Shown one piece after another: positions 51,982 through 61,309 of a DNA stretch of 64,000 nucleotides. Each line of letters starts with the position of its first letter. The first letter of the stretch is position 1. Under the pieces are notes generated by a model that did no database searches, had not been told where the DNA came from, and was given only the letters and a program-made list of their open reading frames with translations. Origin of the DNA: Rhodococcus marinonascens NBRC 14363 (GTDB lineage Bacteria; Actinomycetota; Actinomycetes; Mycobacteriales; Mycobacteriaceae). A program made the position numbers and the translations under genes. Location of the stretch: positions 1 to 64,000 of the forward strand of contig NZ_BCXB01000023.1 of NCBI RefSeq assembly GCF_001894885.1, written 5' to 3'.

Positions 51982-52231
51982 GAGATAGGGCGCATGTCGC
52001 GTGGTTTCACAGCGGTCGCAGGACGCTCCCGGGATCCCTCCATAGCCGCTGACGTCGGCGAATGATGTGCGCCCGCGATCGCGGACAATTTTGACGGAAC
52101 CGACAATCTTCGGGGGAGGCGGGGCCGCGAGCGCCGGAACGCTCACGTCATCGACCGTCCGAGTCCGAGTCCGAGTCCGATCCGTCGCCACCGCCACCCG
52201 CCACCCGCAAGGTGCTCGTATCCGCTCTCGC

Positions 52232-52343
52232 CGACGGGCACAGGGGTCGACGGGCACAGGGGTCGACGGGCACAGGGGTCGACGGGCACAGGGGTCGACG
52301 GGCACAGGGGTCGACGGGCACAAGGGTCGACGGGCACAGGGGT
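52232..52343. repeat. 16-bp minisatellite, seven copies
   Basis: Seven back-to-back copies of CGACGGGCACAGGGGT, one with a single change (G to A in copy six). Period 16 is not a multiple of three, so it is not built for a protein repeat. Lies between the end of the mce operon (52458) and the rpoB promoters. Confidence 0.92.
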
Positions 52344-52457
52344 CGGATGATCCTCCATTCGCTGACGAGCGACTCTGCACGCCGATCTCCCGGGTGCCGG
52401 ACCCCCGCAAGGCGCGGAGTCGCGTAGCGCGTCAGCCGTCACATCGGCGGTGCCGAC

Positions 52458-53291
52458 TCAGCCGTCACTGTCAGAGATATGGGACAGCACCCATTTGCCG
52501 TCGATCTTCTCCATCTTGATTGAGAGCGGGGTCGCGGCACTGCCGATCGCCACCGAGTCTCCGGTCGCGCTGACGTTCATGTGCGCGAGAAGTTCGGCTC
52601 GGTCGCCGTCGAGGACGGTGACACCGATATCGGTGACCGCTGCCTGGGTGGCCGTCTTCGTCTGGATTGCAGCATCTTTCGTTATGTCCGCGGTCGAATC
52701 GAACTCTTGCCGTCTGGCGTCGTCAAGGTATTCTCGAGCGTTGTCGAAGTCCTGGTCGATGGTCTCGTAGTTGTACGTGTACAGCGTCTCGATCGCGTCG
52801 GTGCCCGCCCTGGTCACTTCCGCGGTCGTGCCTTCGTCGACCCACGCGGTGTTGGTGATGTTTGCTCCCGGTTTGAACGCCGCCGCTGCAGCAAACACGC
52901 CCACCACGAACGCGGCCGTACCGAGGATCCCTACGAGCTTCCACGTGATCCTGTTGCCCCCGCTGTTCCCGCCGGGCGCCTCGACCCAGACGGCGGGCGG
53001 AGGCTGCTGAGTACCGATCCGCGGCTGCAGGTTCGCGATCTTGGTCTTGCCGGCTGCAGCCGGCTTTTCGGTCGACACCGGCTTCTCGGTCGACACCGTT
53101 GGTTCCGCCCCAGTGGACTTCTTCGCCAAGTCCGGCTTTGCGGGCTCGGCCTGCTTTGCGGGCTCGGCCTGCTTTGCGGGCTCGGCCGTCTTCGCCGGCG
53201 GCTTCGGGGTTGCCTTGCGGGTCCCCGCTACGCGCGGACGCCTGCCCTTTGCAGCGCTGCCCGGCACGTTGTTACGAGGCTTGGGAGGCAT
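52458..53291 (-). CDS. Mce-associated membrane protein (last of operon)
   Basis: 277 residues. An N-terminal basic, Pro/Ala/Lys-rich cytosolic region contains an 18-nt repeat encoding AKQAEP units and a duplicated STEKPV. One membrane helix (WKLVGILGTAAFVVGVFAAAAAF) is followed by a periplasmic alpha/beta domain of the Mce-associated type (ETLYTYNYETIDQDFDNARE, KTATQAAVTDIGVTVLDGDR). Such proteins stabilise or assist Mce complexes. Confidence 0.8.
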   Translation of the reverse strand: MPPKPRNNVPGSAAKGRRPRVAGTRKATPKPPAKTAEPAKQAEPAKQAEPAKPDLAKKSTGAEPTVSTEKPVSTEKPAAAGKTKIANLQPRIGTQQPPPAVWVEAPGGNSGGNRITWKLVGILGTAAFVVGVFAAAAAFKPGANITNTAWVDEGTTAEVTRAGTDAIETLYTYNYETIDQDFDNAREYLDDARRQEFDSTADITKDAAIQTKTATQAAVTDIGVTVLDGDRAELLAHMNVSATGDSVAIGSAATPLSIKMEKIDGKWVLSHISDSDG

Positions 53292-53380
53292 ACTTTACCG
53301 CTTTCTCACTACACGACGACTCGTCGTCATACTCAAAACACGACGACCTGTCGTCGAGGGGATACCGCAGCACATCAGGT

Positions 53381-54028
53381 CTACTGACCACCGGCACTAC
53401 CATCGGGCGCCGGCTCCTGACCGGTGGGCGCAGGGTCCGCGCCTACCGCCGGGATCCGACCATTTTCGAGCGGAATCCGTCCGCCAACCGGTTCGACCGA
53501 CGACGCCTTCCAAACCCCGTCCACGTCCTCGACGCCCAGTCGCATCGTCACCTTGACCTTGTCGAACCGGTCCGGCCACGTCGTCGTCACCGCCACGACG
53601 ACCAGAGCTTTCGCCGTGCCGTCATCCGTGTTCAATTCTGTCAGGGTGCCCTGAATCAATTCGGCCTTGCTCGACGCCCCCGTCTGCTGCATCTGGTCGG
53701 TGAGCCCGTCAATCGTCGACTGAAGATCTTGGTTCATCTGGTCGCCCGTGATCGACGACTTCATGTTCTCGAAGGACCCCTCGATGTTCGCGGAGTCCAC
53801 CGTATTGAGGTTGATCCCCGCCTGTTGGGCGCCGGTCAACGCCGAATCGCGTGCGACGGCGATCGGCTTGTCCGCGAAGAGAGCACGTGCCCACCCCGAG
53901 CCGAACCATCCGGCTGCGACGACCGCGATCACCACCAGTGCGGTCACCGCGCCGAACGAGGCATTCAGAATTCTGTTCTTCCCCGGCGCGGGTTGTCCCG
54001 GCTCCGGGTCCGTGGTAATTCGCGTCAC
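53381..54028 (-). CDS. Mce-associated membrane protein
   Basis: 215 residues. One N-terminal membrane helix (FGAVTALVVIAVVAAGWFGSG) is followed by a periplasmic domain like that of its downstream neighbour (IEGSFENMKSSITGDQMNQD, VVVAVTTTWPDRFDKVKVTM) and a Pro/Ala-rich tail. Follows MceF by 53 bp. Confidence 0.78.
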   Translation of the reverse strand: MTRITTDPEPGQPAPGKNRILNASFGAVTALVVIAVVAAGWFGSGWARALFADKPIAVARDSALTGAQQAGINLNTVDSANIEGSFENMKSSITGDQMNQDLQSTIDGLTDQMQQTGASSKAELIQGTLTELNTDDGTAKALVVVAVTTTWPDRFDKVKVTMRLGVEDVDGVWKASSVEPVGGRIPLENGRIPAVGADPAPTGQEPAPDGSAGGQ

Positions 54029-54081
54029 AGCAATACCCTACTTATTGTCTTCTTCTGCTCACTCGCGGCGGAGGCCGAGTG

Positions 54082-55329
54082 CTACTTGGGGGTAACCCCG
54101 AGGAGCGGTGCGAGTTGCGTTGCGATGGGATTCAAGTTGAGCGTGTCCGGCATGACCTTCGGATCGAAGTCCCATGGCTGAATCGTATCCGGATCTGCGA
54201 ACACGATTCTGTCTGCACTACGCACGCCGGTCACACTTCCCTGGGGCACATCGCAATTTGCCTCGGTGTTGAAGGGAAAGTCCTGCTGGGTATCGTCGAA
54301 GTTCGGGTCCTGCCGCTTCATCTCGGCCAGGATCTCGTAAGTCCCTTCGTAGCCGATTGTGCACGCCGGTGGATTGTTGGTTTCCAGAACAAGGCCCTGG
54401 TGCACAGTTCCATCCCCCGGTGCCACGGTCCCGGCGGCCCCGGCGATAGCCGGCAGGAAGATCAGGAGTGGACGGAGAGCGACTGCCCGTGGAGCCAGCT
54501 CTTCGCTCAGTGCGGCAAGGTTCGTCAAGTCGGTGGTGAGGTTCGGACCAGTCTCGTTCACCAGCTTTCCGATCTCCTCGCTCGCCGGAATTCCCTGGTC
54601 GATGATCGAGCGGATGTCGGGGTCACTGCTCCGTAGCTGCGCGGCAACGGCGTCCAGGTCGGAGCTGAACTGAACGATCGCCGACGACTGATCGGTCTGC
54701 GTCGCCAGCACGGTCTCACTGTCTCTGATGAGGGACAACGTCTGCGGGAGTACGTCGAGTCCGTCCTTCGACAGCGTCGAGAGGGAATCCGCCAATGTCT
54801 GCAGGTCCTCACCTCTGCCGTTGAATGCCGCTCCCAGTTCGGTGACGACTGTGCGCAGAGGGTCGATCGGCACCGACTTGACCAGAGTGTCGGTGGCCAT
54901 CAGCACCTGCTCCACGGGAACGGGTGTGCTGGTGTTACTCTCGACGATCTCCGAGCCACCCCCGAGGAACGGGCCCTCATCGCTGTCGGGCTGGAGGTCC
55001 ACGTACTGCTCGCCGATCGCGGACCGGTTGGCGACGACCGCCTTGGCCGATGCAGGAATCTCCGACCAGCTGTTGGAGATCTTCAACTGGACGTTGACAC
55101 CAGTCGAGGTGAGCGACAGATCGCCCACCCGACCTATCGGAACACCGCGATACGTGACCTCGGCATTGGTGAAGATTCCGCCGGAGTCCTTGAACTGCGC
55201 GTTCACGTTGTACTCACCGAACCCCAGCAAGTTGTCGAGTCGGACATATTTGCCCCCGACGTAGACCACCCCGAGTATCGCCACGATGGCGAACGCGATG
55301 AGCTGGATCCTGATCACTTGCGACCTCAC
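54082..55329 (-). CDS. MceF family protein
   Basis: 415 residues. An N-terminal helix (RIQLIAFAIVAILGVVYVGG) anchors it; the MCE/MlaD domain follows (GGIFTNAEVTYRGVPIGRVG), then a long helical region. The last of six Mce proteins that should form the periplasmic lipid channel. Start overlaps MceE by 4 bases. Confidence 0.92.
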   Translation of the reverse strand: MRSQVIRIQLIAFAIVAILGVVYVGGKYVRLDNLLGFGEYNVNAQFKDSGGIFTNAEVTYRGVPIGRVGDLSLTSTGVNVQLKISNSWSEIPASAKAVVANRSAIGEQYVDLQPDSDEGPFLGGGSEIVESNTSTPVPVEQVLMATDTLVKSVPIDPLRTVVTELGAAFNGRGEDLQTLADSLSTLSKDGLDVLPQTLSLIRDSETVLATQTDQSSAIVQFSSDLDAVAAQLRSSDPDIRSIIDQGIPASEEIGKLVNETGPNLTTDLTNLAALSEELAPRAVALRPLLIFLPAIAGAAGTVAPGDGTVHQGLVLETNNPPACTIGYEGTYEILAEMKRQDPNFDDTQQDFPFNTEANCDVPQGSVTGVRSADRIVFADPDTIQPWDFDPKVMPDTLNLNPIATQLAPLLGVTPK

Positions 55330-56627
55330 TGTCCACCTCCGATTCCGAACTGTTCGAGCAGTCCCTCGAGCGGATTCTGCGGAGACCGCGACTCGCTGGG
55401 TATCGTGCTCTCCTCGTCATTGCCCTCGCCGTCCGCGGGTGCCGCTTCGGGAAGACCCGGGGCCGCCACATCCGTCGGGGCGGGAATCGTCGGCAGAATC
55501 GGAAGTAGCGACACGGTTGGCCAACCTGACTTTGGACCATTGCCGTTGTAGTACGGGTTCGACGGATCGACGATCGGCTTCGGTTCGCCGTACTTTGGCG
55601 GCAAATACACCGGATCGCCCTGGCCGACTCCGAGGGCGCTCAGTGCGTTGCCGATCTGAAGATCGACCGACAGGAACAGGTTGACCGATCCGCCAAGCGC
55701 AATCTTCTCGATACCGTCCGGAAATGGGAGCGTCGGAATGAATGCGAGTGATTTCGGCAGGTCGTCGCCCGATTCAGCGAGAGCCTTCAACGTCGGACGG
55801 AGAGCGAGGAGATCGGCGATCAGATCGTCCTTCGACTGATTGATCACGTCGGTCCCGACCGTGCCAAGCCGGTCCAACTGCACGAGCAGCTCGGTGAGCT
55901 GCGGACGCTGTTCGTTGAGAACTTCGGCGGCAATCGGAAGCTCGTCGAGAATGAGCCCGATCCTCTCGTTCTGTTCGTCGACCCGTGTGGTCAGCGTCTC
56001 GAGTCCGTCGAGGGCGCGCGTGATGTCGTCGCGCTGCTGGTTCAGACCGTCGATGAGGGTGTTCGCCTGTTCGAGCAATCCCCGCACACGATCCTCACGC
56101 CCGTCGAGGGCGGTGCTGAGTTCGTGCACGATCGGCTGCAACTGGCCCACACCGCCACCGTTGAGAAGCAGCGACAGCGCGCCGAAAACCTGCTCGATTT
56201 CGGTGGCGTGCCGTGTTCGGTCCAGACCGATCCTGTCGCCGTCTTCCAGTCGCGCGGGATCCTTGTCACCCGGTGTTTCGGACAGCTGCACGAACTTCTC
56301 ACCGAGCAGACTGGTCTGATCTATGGCAGCGACAGCGTTGGCCGCAAGATCGACCGACGAGTCGAGGATGACCTGGACGTCCGCCGTCCACCCGTCCGAC
56401 GCTACCTTGATCGATTCGACCCGGCCCACGGGAACACCGTCGACCTTTACCGCGGACTGCGGCACGAGGTCGAGAACGTCATCGAACTGAATCGTCAGAT
56501 GCATCGGATCATTGCCGATATCAGGACCGCCCGGCAGAGGAACTCCGTAGATTCCCTCGGACGAGCAGGAACTCACTGCGACCGCCAAGGCACAAACACC
56601 GGCTCCAAAGATTATCGGCCGCTTCAT
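55326..56627 (-). CDS. MceE family lipoprotein
   Basis: 433 residues. A signal peptide with lipobox Cys21 (VSSC) identifies the lipoprotein member of the set (LprK-like in mycobacteria). MCE domain: LVPQSAVKVDGVPVGRVESI; long helical region with LDGLETLTTRVDEQNERIG. C-terminal Pro/Glu-rich tail. Overlaps MceD by 4 bases. Confidence 0.93.
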   Translation of the reverse strand: MKRPIIFGAGVCALAVAVSSCSSEGIYGVPLPGGPDIGNDPMHLTIQFDDVLDLVPQSAVKVDGVPVGRVESIKVASDGWTADVQVILDSSVDLAANAVAAIDQTSLLGEKFVQLSETPGDKDPARLEDGDRIGLDRTRHATEIEQVFGALSLLLNGGGVGQLQPIVHELSTALDGREDRVRGLLEQANTLIDGLNQQRDDITRALDGLETLTTRVDEQNERIGLILDELPIAAEVLNEQRPQLTELLVQLDRLGTVGTDVINQSKDDLIADLLALRPTLKALAESGDDLPKSLAFIPTLPFPDGIEKIALGGSVNLFLSVDLQIGNALSALGVGQGDPVYLPPKYGEPKPIVDPSNPYYNGNGPKSGWPTVSLLPILPTIPAPTDVAAPGLPEAAPADGEGNDEESTIPSESRSPQNPLEGLLEQFGIGGGQ

Positions 56628-57883
56628 TGGCCCTCACCGCCCAGTACACCTTCGAGTCGCGGCGACACCACACCCGGCACTGTGCCAGGCGTCACCATCC
56701 GCTGGATGTTTTCCCCACTCATGATCCCGAACGGAAGCACAAGCGACGGAGACGATGTCGCTTGTGTGATATCCGAGGCGATGTTCATGCAGTTGTCGAT
56801 CAACGGCCGCATCTGCCGTCCGAGTTGCTCGAACTGCGGATCTCCGGGCTTGAGCTTGCCAAGATCGATCAGCTTGCAGACAAGGGCGGCAGGTTCCTCC
56901 AGATCTTGCAAGACCACACGCGAGGCCAGGGTGCCCGACTCCGCATCGTACGAGTTGGCCAGATTGCTGATCGCCAGCGGAAGCAGGGTCAGCGAGTTGA
57001 CCAGAGACTCCCGGTTGTCCGCGAGCGTCTGCGTCACCGGAACCAAGTCGTCCACATTCTTCGCCAGTATCTCCCTGTTGTCCGCCACGAACTTCGAGAC
57101 GTCACCGAGCGCAATCGCCAGCTGGTTGAGGGCAGCACCGAGGTCCTCCCGCTCCCCCGCCAAGAAACCCGACAGATCCGAGAGCTGCGAATTGAATTCT
57201 CGGACTTGCTGGTCGTTGGCCGCCAGCGCGCCCACGAACACCTGGAGGTTCTTGACGGTGTCGAATATCTGGCCGCGACTCTCGTTCAGCGTACGGGCTG
57301 CGTCTGAAAGGTTGCCGATGCTCTCACCCAACGCCTCTCCGTTGCCGTCGAGGTTTGCTGCGCCGGTCTCGATGAACTGCGACAGCGCTCCGTCCTTGTT
57401 CGCCCCGTTCGGGCCCAGAGCGTTCGAGAGTTGATCGATGCTCTCGTACAGCTGGTCCACCTCGACAGGTGTGGCCGTGTCCTGACGCTCGATAATCGCG
57501 CCGCTCGCCATTTTGGCCCCTCCCGTGTAGACGGGCGTGAGCTGAATGTAGCGGTCGGACACCACGGACGGGGTAATCTGGGCAGCCTTCGCGTCCACGG
57601 GAATGTCCACTCCGCGATCGACCCGCATCTCGACCTTCACCTGCGCGCCCTGCGGCTCGACGCTGTCGACAGACCCGACCTTTACTCCCAAGATGCGCAC
57701 ATCGGAGCCCTCGTAGATACCTACTGACTTGTCAAAGTACGCGGTGATCTTCGTGGTACCTGCCCGGGCGAACAGCCACCATACTGCGCCCGTAATCACC
57801 AGCGCTGCAACGACGATACCGGCGATGAGCGTGATAGCGCGGCGGCGTCCACTGCGAGCGGCTCCGTTCTCGACGTCTATCAT
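56624..57883 (-). CDS. MceD family protein
   Basis: 419 residues from ATG at 57883. N-terminal helix (RAITLIAGIVVAALVITGAV), MCE domain (GIYEGSDVRILGVKVGSVDS, SDRYIQLTPVYTGG), helical tail. The ATG shares a base with the MceC stop. Confidence 0.93.
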   Translation of the reverse strand: MIDVENGAARSGRRRAITLIAGIVVAALVITGAVWWLFARAGTTKITAYFDKSVGIYEGSDVRILGVKVGSVDSVEPQGAQVKVEMRVDRGVDIPVDAKAAQITPSVVSDRYIQLTPVYTGGAKMASGAIIERQDTATPVEVDQLYESIDQLSNALGPNGANKDGALSQFIETGAANLDGNGEALGESIGNLSDAARTLNESRGQIFDTVKNLQVFVGALAANDQQVREFNSQLSDLSGFLAGEREDLGAALNQLAIALGDVSKFVADNREILAKNVDDLVPVTQTLADNRESLVNSLTLLPLAISNLANSYDAESGTLASRVVLQDLEEPAALVCKLIDLGKLKPGDPQFEQLGRQMRPLIDNCMNIASDITQATSSPSLVLPFGIMSGENIQRMVTPGTVPGVVSPRLEGVLGGEGQ

Positions 57884-58878
57884 CAGTTGCCTCCCAACTG
57901 TCGGCCTGGTTCGCGCGTATTGGAAGAATCGGGTATCGACGGCGGCAGGACATTCACAACGGCCTGATCGAACCAACGGCCGTTACCCACCACGTTGGTG
58001 TAGAGGCGAATGAAGGGCTCGTACAGTTTGGTCGCCTGATCCAGGTTCTCGTTGTTCGCCTTCAGGATCTCGACGACGCCATTGAGCTGTTCGAGCGCGG
58101 GGCCGATGGCAGCCTCGTTCTCGCGAACAAGTCCGGTCAATTGCTGTGACAGCCTTTGCGTTCCAGTCAGCAACTGCGAAATCGACTGTTGACGGCTGTT
58201 CAACTCGCCCAGCAGCAGTCCGGCATCACTGATCAATCGGTTGAACTCGGCATCGCGGTCCGCGAGGATCGTCGTAGTCGTGCTGGTCGCATCGAACAAC
58301 TTTCGCAGTTCCTGGTCGCGGCTCGCGATGGTGTGCGACAGCCTGCTCACGCCATCCAGCGATGCGCGGATCTCCGCGGGGGTCCCCTCGAATGCCTGAG
58401 ACAGCGTCGCCAAGCTCTCCGCGAGCTGATCGGAGTCGATGTCGCCGATCGTCTCAGCGGTCGACGAGAACGCTTCGATCACGTCGTACGGAGAAGTGGT
58501 GCGATCCAGGGGGATCACATCACGGGGATTCAACGTCTTCGAACCACGCGGCTCGAGGGCCAGATACTTCTGGCCGAGTATGGTCTTGATCTGAATCGAG
58601 GCCGACGTCTCGTTACCGACCCACGCATCCGACACCTTGAAGGCCACATCGACGCGGTCACCGTCGAGGTCGACCGAAGTGACCTTTCCGACCTTGACAC
58701 CTGCAATCCGGACCTCGTTGTTCGGCTTGAGACCCGCTGCCTCAGCGAATTGGGCATGGTAGGTCGATCCGGCCCCGATGATCGGCAGCGAATCGAGGAA
58801 GAAGGCCGAGACGGTAACCAACAGCACTACGAAAATGCCGAGGGCTCCAGCCACTGCCGGGCTGCGACGTCTGCTCAT
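57883..58878 (-). CDS. MceC family protein
   Basis: 331 residues from ATG at 58878 (MSRRRSPAVAGALGIFVV). MCE domain: AAGLKPNNEVRIAGVKVGKV, ILGQKYLALEPRGSK. Shorter than the other members, as is usual for the C subunit. Overlaps MceB by 4 bases. Confidence 0.93.
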   Translation of the reverse strand: MSRRRSPAVAGALGIFVVLLVTVSAFFLDSLPIIGAGSTYHAQFAEAAGLKPNNEVRIAGVKVGKVTSVDLDGDRVDVAFKVSDAWVGNETSASIQIKTILGQKYLALEPRGSKTLNPRDVIPLDRTTSPYDVIEAFSSTAETIGDIDSDQLAESLATLSQAFEGTPAEIRASLDGVSRLSHTIASRDQELRKLFDATSTTTTILADRDAEFNRLISDAGLLLGELNSRQQSISQLLTGTQRLSQQLTGLVRENEAAIGPALEQLNGVVEILKANNENLDQATKLYEPFIRLYTNVVGNGRWFDQAVVNVLPPSIPDSSNTREPGRQLGGN

Positions 58879-59954
58879 CGTGATTGCAACTCCTGTAGCC
58901 CATCTTGGGTACACCGCTTCGCCGAGTTCGTGTAGACGGCCTCGTTGACAGTAGGTAGGCCAGTGGGCAAGTTCAGTTGGGGCGCGGTACCTGGTCCTGC
59001 GACGATGTCGACCCCACAGAGGTAGAACTGGAACCAGGATCCGTAACTGGCTGCCCTGCCCAGCTTTTCAAGCTTCACTGGAAGCGTCTCGAGGACACTG
59101 TTGACCGTTTCGGAGTTACGATTCAGCGTGGTGGCCAACGTGTTGAGCGACGCGATGGATTCGGTGATCGCGGGCCTGGTGGGTTCGAGTAGATCGGCCG
59201 TCGCGTCGGTAAGTCCCGCGAGAGAGGTCACCGCCGAGCCGACCGTTCCCCGCTCGGCTGCCAACCCAGTGACGAGTTGCTGAGTGTTGACGATCAGCGA
59301 ATCGAGTTCATCATCACGTTGATTCACCGTGGCGAGCACGTCGTTGAGGTTGTTGACCACCGTCCCGATCACCTGATCCTTGTCGGCAATCGTGTTGGTG
59401 AGGCTTGCCGTGTTCTTGACGAGATCCTCTATCGTTCCCGACTCACCTTGAAACACCTGGATGATCTGGTACGACAACTTGTTCACGTCGTCGGCGCTGA
59501 GGGTTTGGAACAAGGGCCGGAATCCGTCGAACAGCGTGGTGAGGTTGACGGCCGGATTCGTCCGCTCGATCGGAATGGTTTCGCCGCCAGTCAATTTCAT
59601 ACCCTGCGGCCCCTCCCCTTGTTCGAGCGCGATGTAGCGCTGCCCAACGAGGTTCCGGAACCGGATGGTTGCGGTGGTGCCGGCCGGAAGCCAATCGCGT
59701 TCCGCCACCGTGAACTGGACCTTCGCTTCGTGCTCGTTGTAGATCGCGATGTTCTCCACTTGGCCGACACGCACACCGGCGATTCGGACTTCGTCGCCCT
59801 CGTTAAGCGAGGTGACATCCGAGAAGATCGCGTTGAACTTGGCGCCGCCCCCGCCACCGAGGTTGGCAATGGTGGCCGCGAGCAGACCGGTCGCCAGAAT
59901 GGTGACCACAGCGAACACGATCAGCTTCACCAATGGTGCTGCCAGGCTCTTCAC
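58875..59954 (-). CDS. MceB family protein
   Basis: 359 residues from GTG at 59954, overlapping the MceA stop (no ATG fits). N-terminal helix (VKLIVFAVVTILATGLLAAT), MCE domain (SLNEGDEVRIAGVRVGQVEN, LVGQRYIALEQGEG). C-terminal Cys pairs (YLCGVDIVAGPG) as in other MceB proteins. Confidence 0.93.
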   Translation of the reverse strand: MKSLAAPLVKLIVFAVVTILATGLLAATIANLGGGGGAKFNAIFSDVTSLNEGDEVRIAGVRVGQVENIAIYNEHEAKVQFTVAERDWLPAGTTATIRFRNLVGQRYIALEQGEGPQGMKLTGGETIPIERTNPAVNLTTLFDGFRPLFQTLSADDVNKLSYQIIQVFQGESGTIEDLVKNTASLTNTIADKDQVIGTVVNNLNDVLATVNQRDDELDSLIVNTQQLVTGLAAERGTVGSAVTSLAGLTDATADLLEPTRPAITESIASLNTLATTLNRNSETVNSVLETLPVKLEKLGRAASYGSWFQFYLCGVDIVAGPGTAPQLNLPTGLPTVNEAVYTNSAKRCTQDGLQELQSR

Positions 59955-61309
59955 TTGAAGCTCACCTCGGTCCCCCTCATGGCCGGCGCGCCGACGAGTG
60001 TCGTCCAACTCGGTACGTCCTCGGGGGTGATGCCGCCGGCCTCGCCGTAAACAACATCCAATGTGTCCTGTTCCATCTTCGAACCCGCGTAACTCGCGGG
60101 CATGACCTCGGCCCCGTATCCCGGGACCTTGTCCGGAACGCCGGCGGGCGGCGGCAAGAACTCTACGGTCGAGGGGCCCGGATTGCGAGAAGGAACCTGG
60201 TAGGCGCCGTCGTTGTACGAAGACCCACCCGGATACTGCGGGAAAAATCCTCCGGATGCAGTCACGTTGTCGTAGCAAGCGGGCGCACGGTCATCGAGCA
60301 GGCGCGGCTCATCCTGGTTGGGCAAGTATCGACCCTTCGGGTTCACGAACTGCACGGTGGCACGTGCGCCCGGATACGGATCGTCCAAAGCCAGCAATTC
60401 AAGAGCGGCGGGTGCGGTCTTCGCGAATCCCGCGAAAGCACAACCGAAGGTCGGTGAGTAGCGACCGAGAAGTTGCAGCGTCTCGCGTGAATCTGCGGCG
60501 ATACCGACGATCGAATCGGCGTTGGTCTGTAGGAGATCTGCCGTACTCGCCGAGGTCCCGGTCAGAGAAGCGAGCAGTGTGGCGATCTCACCCTGCTTCT
60601 CCACCACAGTATTTCCGGGAGTCCGCAGGTTATCGAGTGCGTCGATCAAATCGGGCGCCGCCTCGGAATACGTCTGAGAGAAGTCGGCCAGACCGCGCAG
60701 ATCCTCCTGGATGGCCGGAAGCTCGGTGTTCAGTCCGCCGAAGATCTCTTCGAGACGGTCGATCGTCAAACCGACTTCGGTACCGCGCCCACTCAGGCCC
60801 TGGGCTAGTGCGCCCAGCGTGTTAGCCACGTCTTGTGGCGGAATCGCCTGAAGCAGCGGCAGCAGACCGTCGAGAACCTCACTGACCTCGATAGCGTTCC
60901 CGCTCTGGTCCTGATACAGCGTGTCGCCGGGCTGGATCGGGGGAGCGCTGTCATCCTCGGGAAGGATGAGCGACACATAGCGCTCACCGAACAGTGTCTT
61001 GGGCAGCAGACGAGCCGTCGAATCGACCGGGATCAACCCCGCTTTGTCCGGCTGGATAGCCAGAGCCAACGTGACCGCGCCTTCCCTGGTGGACGTCGAT
61101 CGGACCTCGCCGACGATGAGACCGCGGACCTTCACGTCCGCGTTGGCCGGCAGAGCGTTTCCGACGGTGCCTGTGAGGAGGCTGACCTCGACGACCTTGG
61201 TGAACGACTTGTTGTATATGCCGATGGTGACGGCCAGGAACAGTGCGAGGACCAGGAAGAACACCAGTCCAAGCACCCGTCGGCCCACGACCGGCGCCGT
61301 GTTGCTCAT
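59951..61309 (-). CDS. MceA family protein
   Basis: 452 residues from ATG at 61309 (MSNTAPVVGRRVLGLVFF). N-terminal helix, MCE domain (LPANADVKVRGLIVGEVRST, FGERYVSLILPEDDS), helical region and a long C-terminal tail. First of six Mce proteins; overlaps YrbEB by 4 bases. Together they form a hexameric substrate-binding/channel assembly. Confidence 0.94.
   Translation of the reverse strand: MSNTAPVVGRRVLGLVFFLVLALFLAVTIGIYNKSFTKVVEVSLLTGTVGNALPANADVKVRGLIVGEVRSTSTREGAVTLALAIQPDKAGLIPVDSTARLLPKTLFGERYVSLILPEDDSAPPIQPGDTLYQDQSGNAIEVSEVLDGLLPLLQAIPPQDVANTLGALAQGLSGRGTEVGLTIDRLEEIFGGLNTELPAIQEDLRGLADFSQTYSEAAPDLIDALDNLRTPGNTVVEKQGEIATLLASLTGTSASTADLLQTNADSIVGIAADSRETLQLLGRYSPTFGCAFAGFAKTAPAALELLALDDPYPGARATVQFVNPKGRYLPNQDEPRLLDDRAPACYDNVTASGGFFPQYPGGSSYNDGAYQVPSRNPGPSTVEFLPPPAGVPDKVPGYGAEVMPASYAGSKMEQDTLDVVYGEAGGITPEDVPSWTTLVGAPAMRGTEVSFK

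Larger units (their letters stand above)
51702..52457. other. Upstream region of rpoB and end of mce operon
   Basis: 756 bp with no supported gene. From rpoB outward it holds two promoter-like sites, a 12-bp palindrome (52073-52084), a hexamer repeat of GAGTCC type (about 52158-52183) and the 16-bp minisatellite. Short frames here owe their repeats to the minisatellite, not protein selection. Confidence 0.6.

Noticed and set aside
52232-52343. CRISPR array
   Set aside because: Units are contiguous with no spacers, so it is a minisatellite.
52067-52519. Repeat protein frames (periodic Cys/Arg/Pro or Gly/Arg)
   Set aside because: The periodicity comes from the 16-bp DNA repeat read in shifting frames, not from protein selection.
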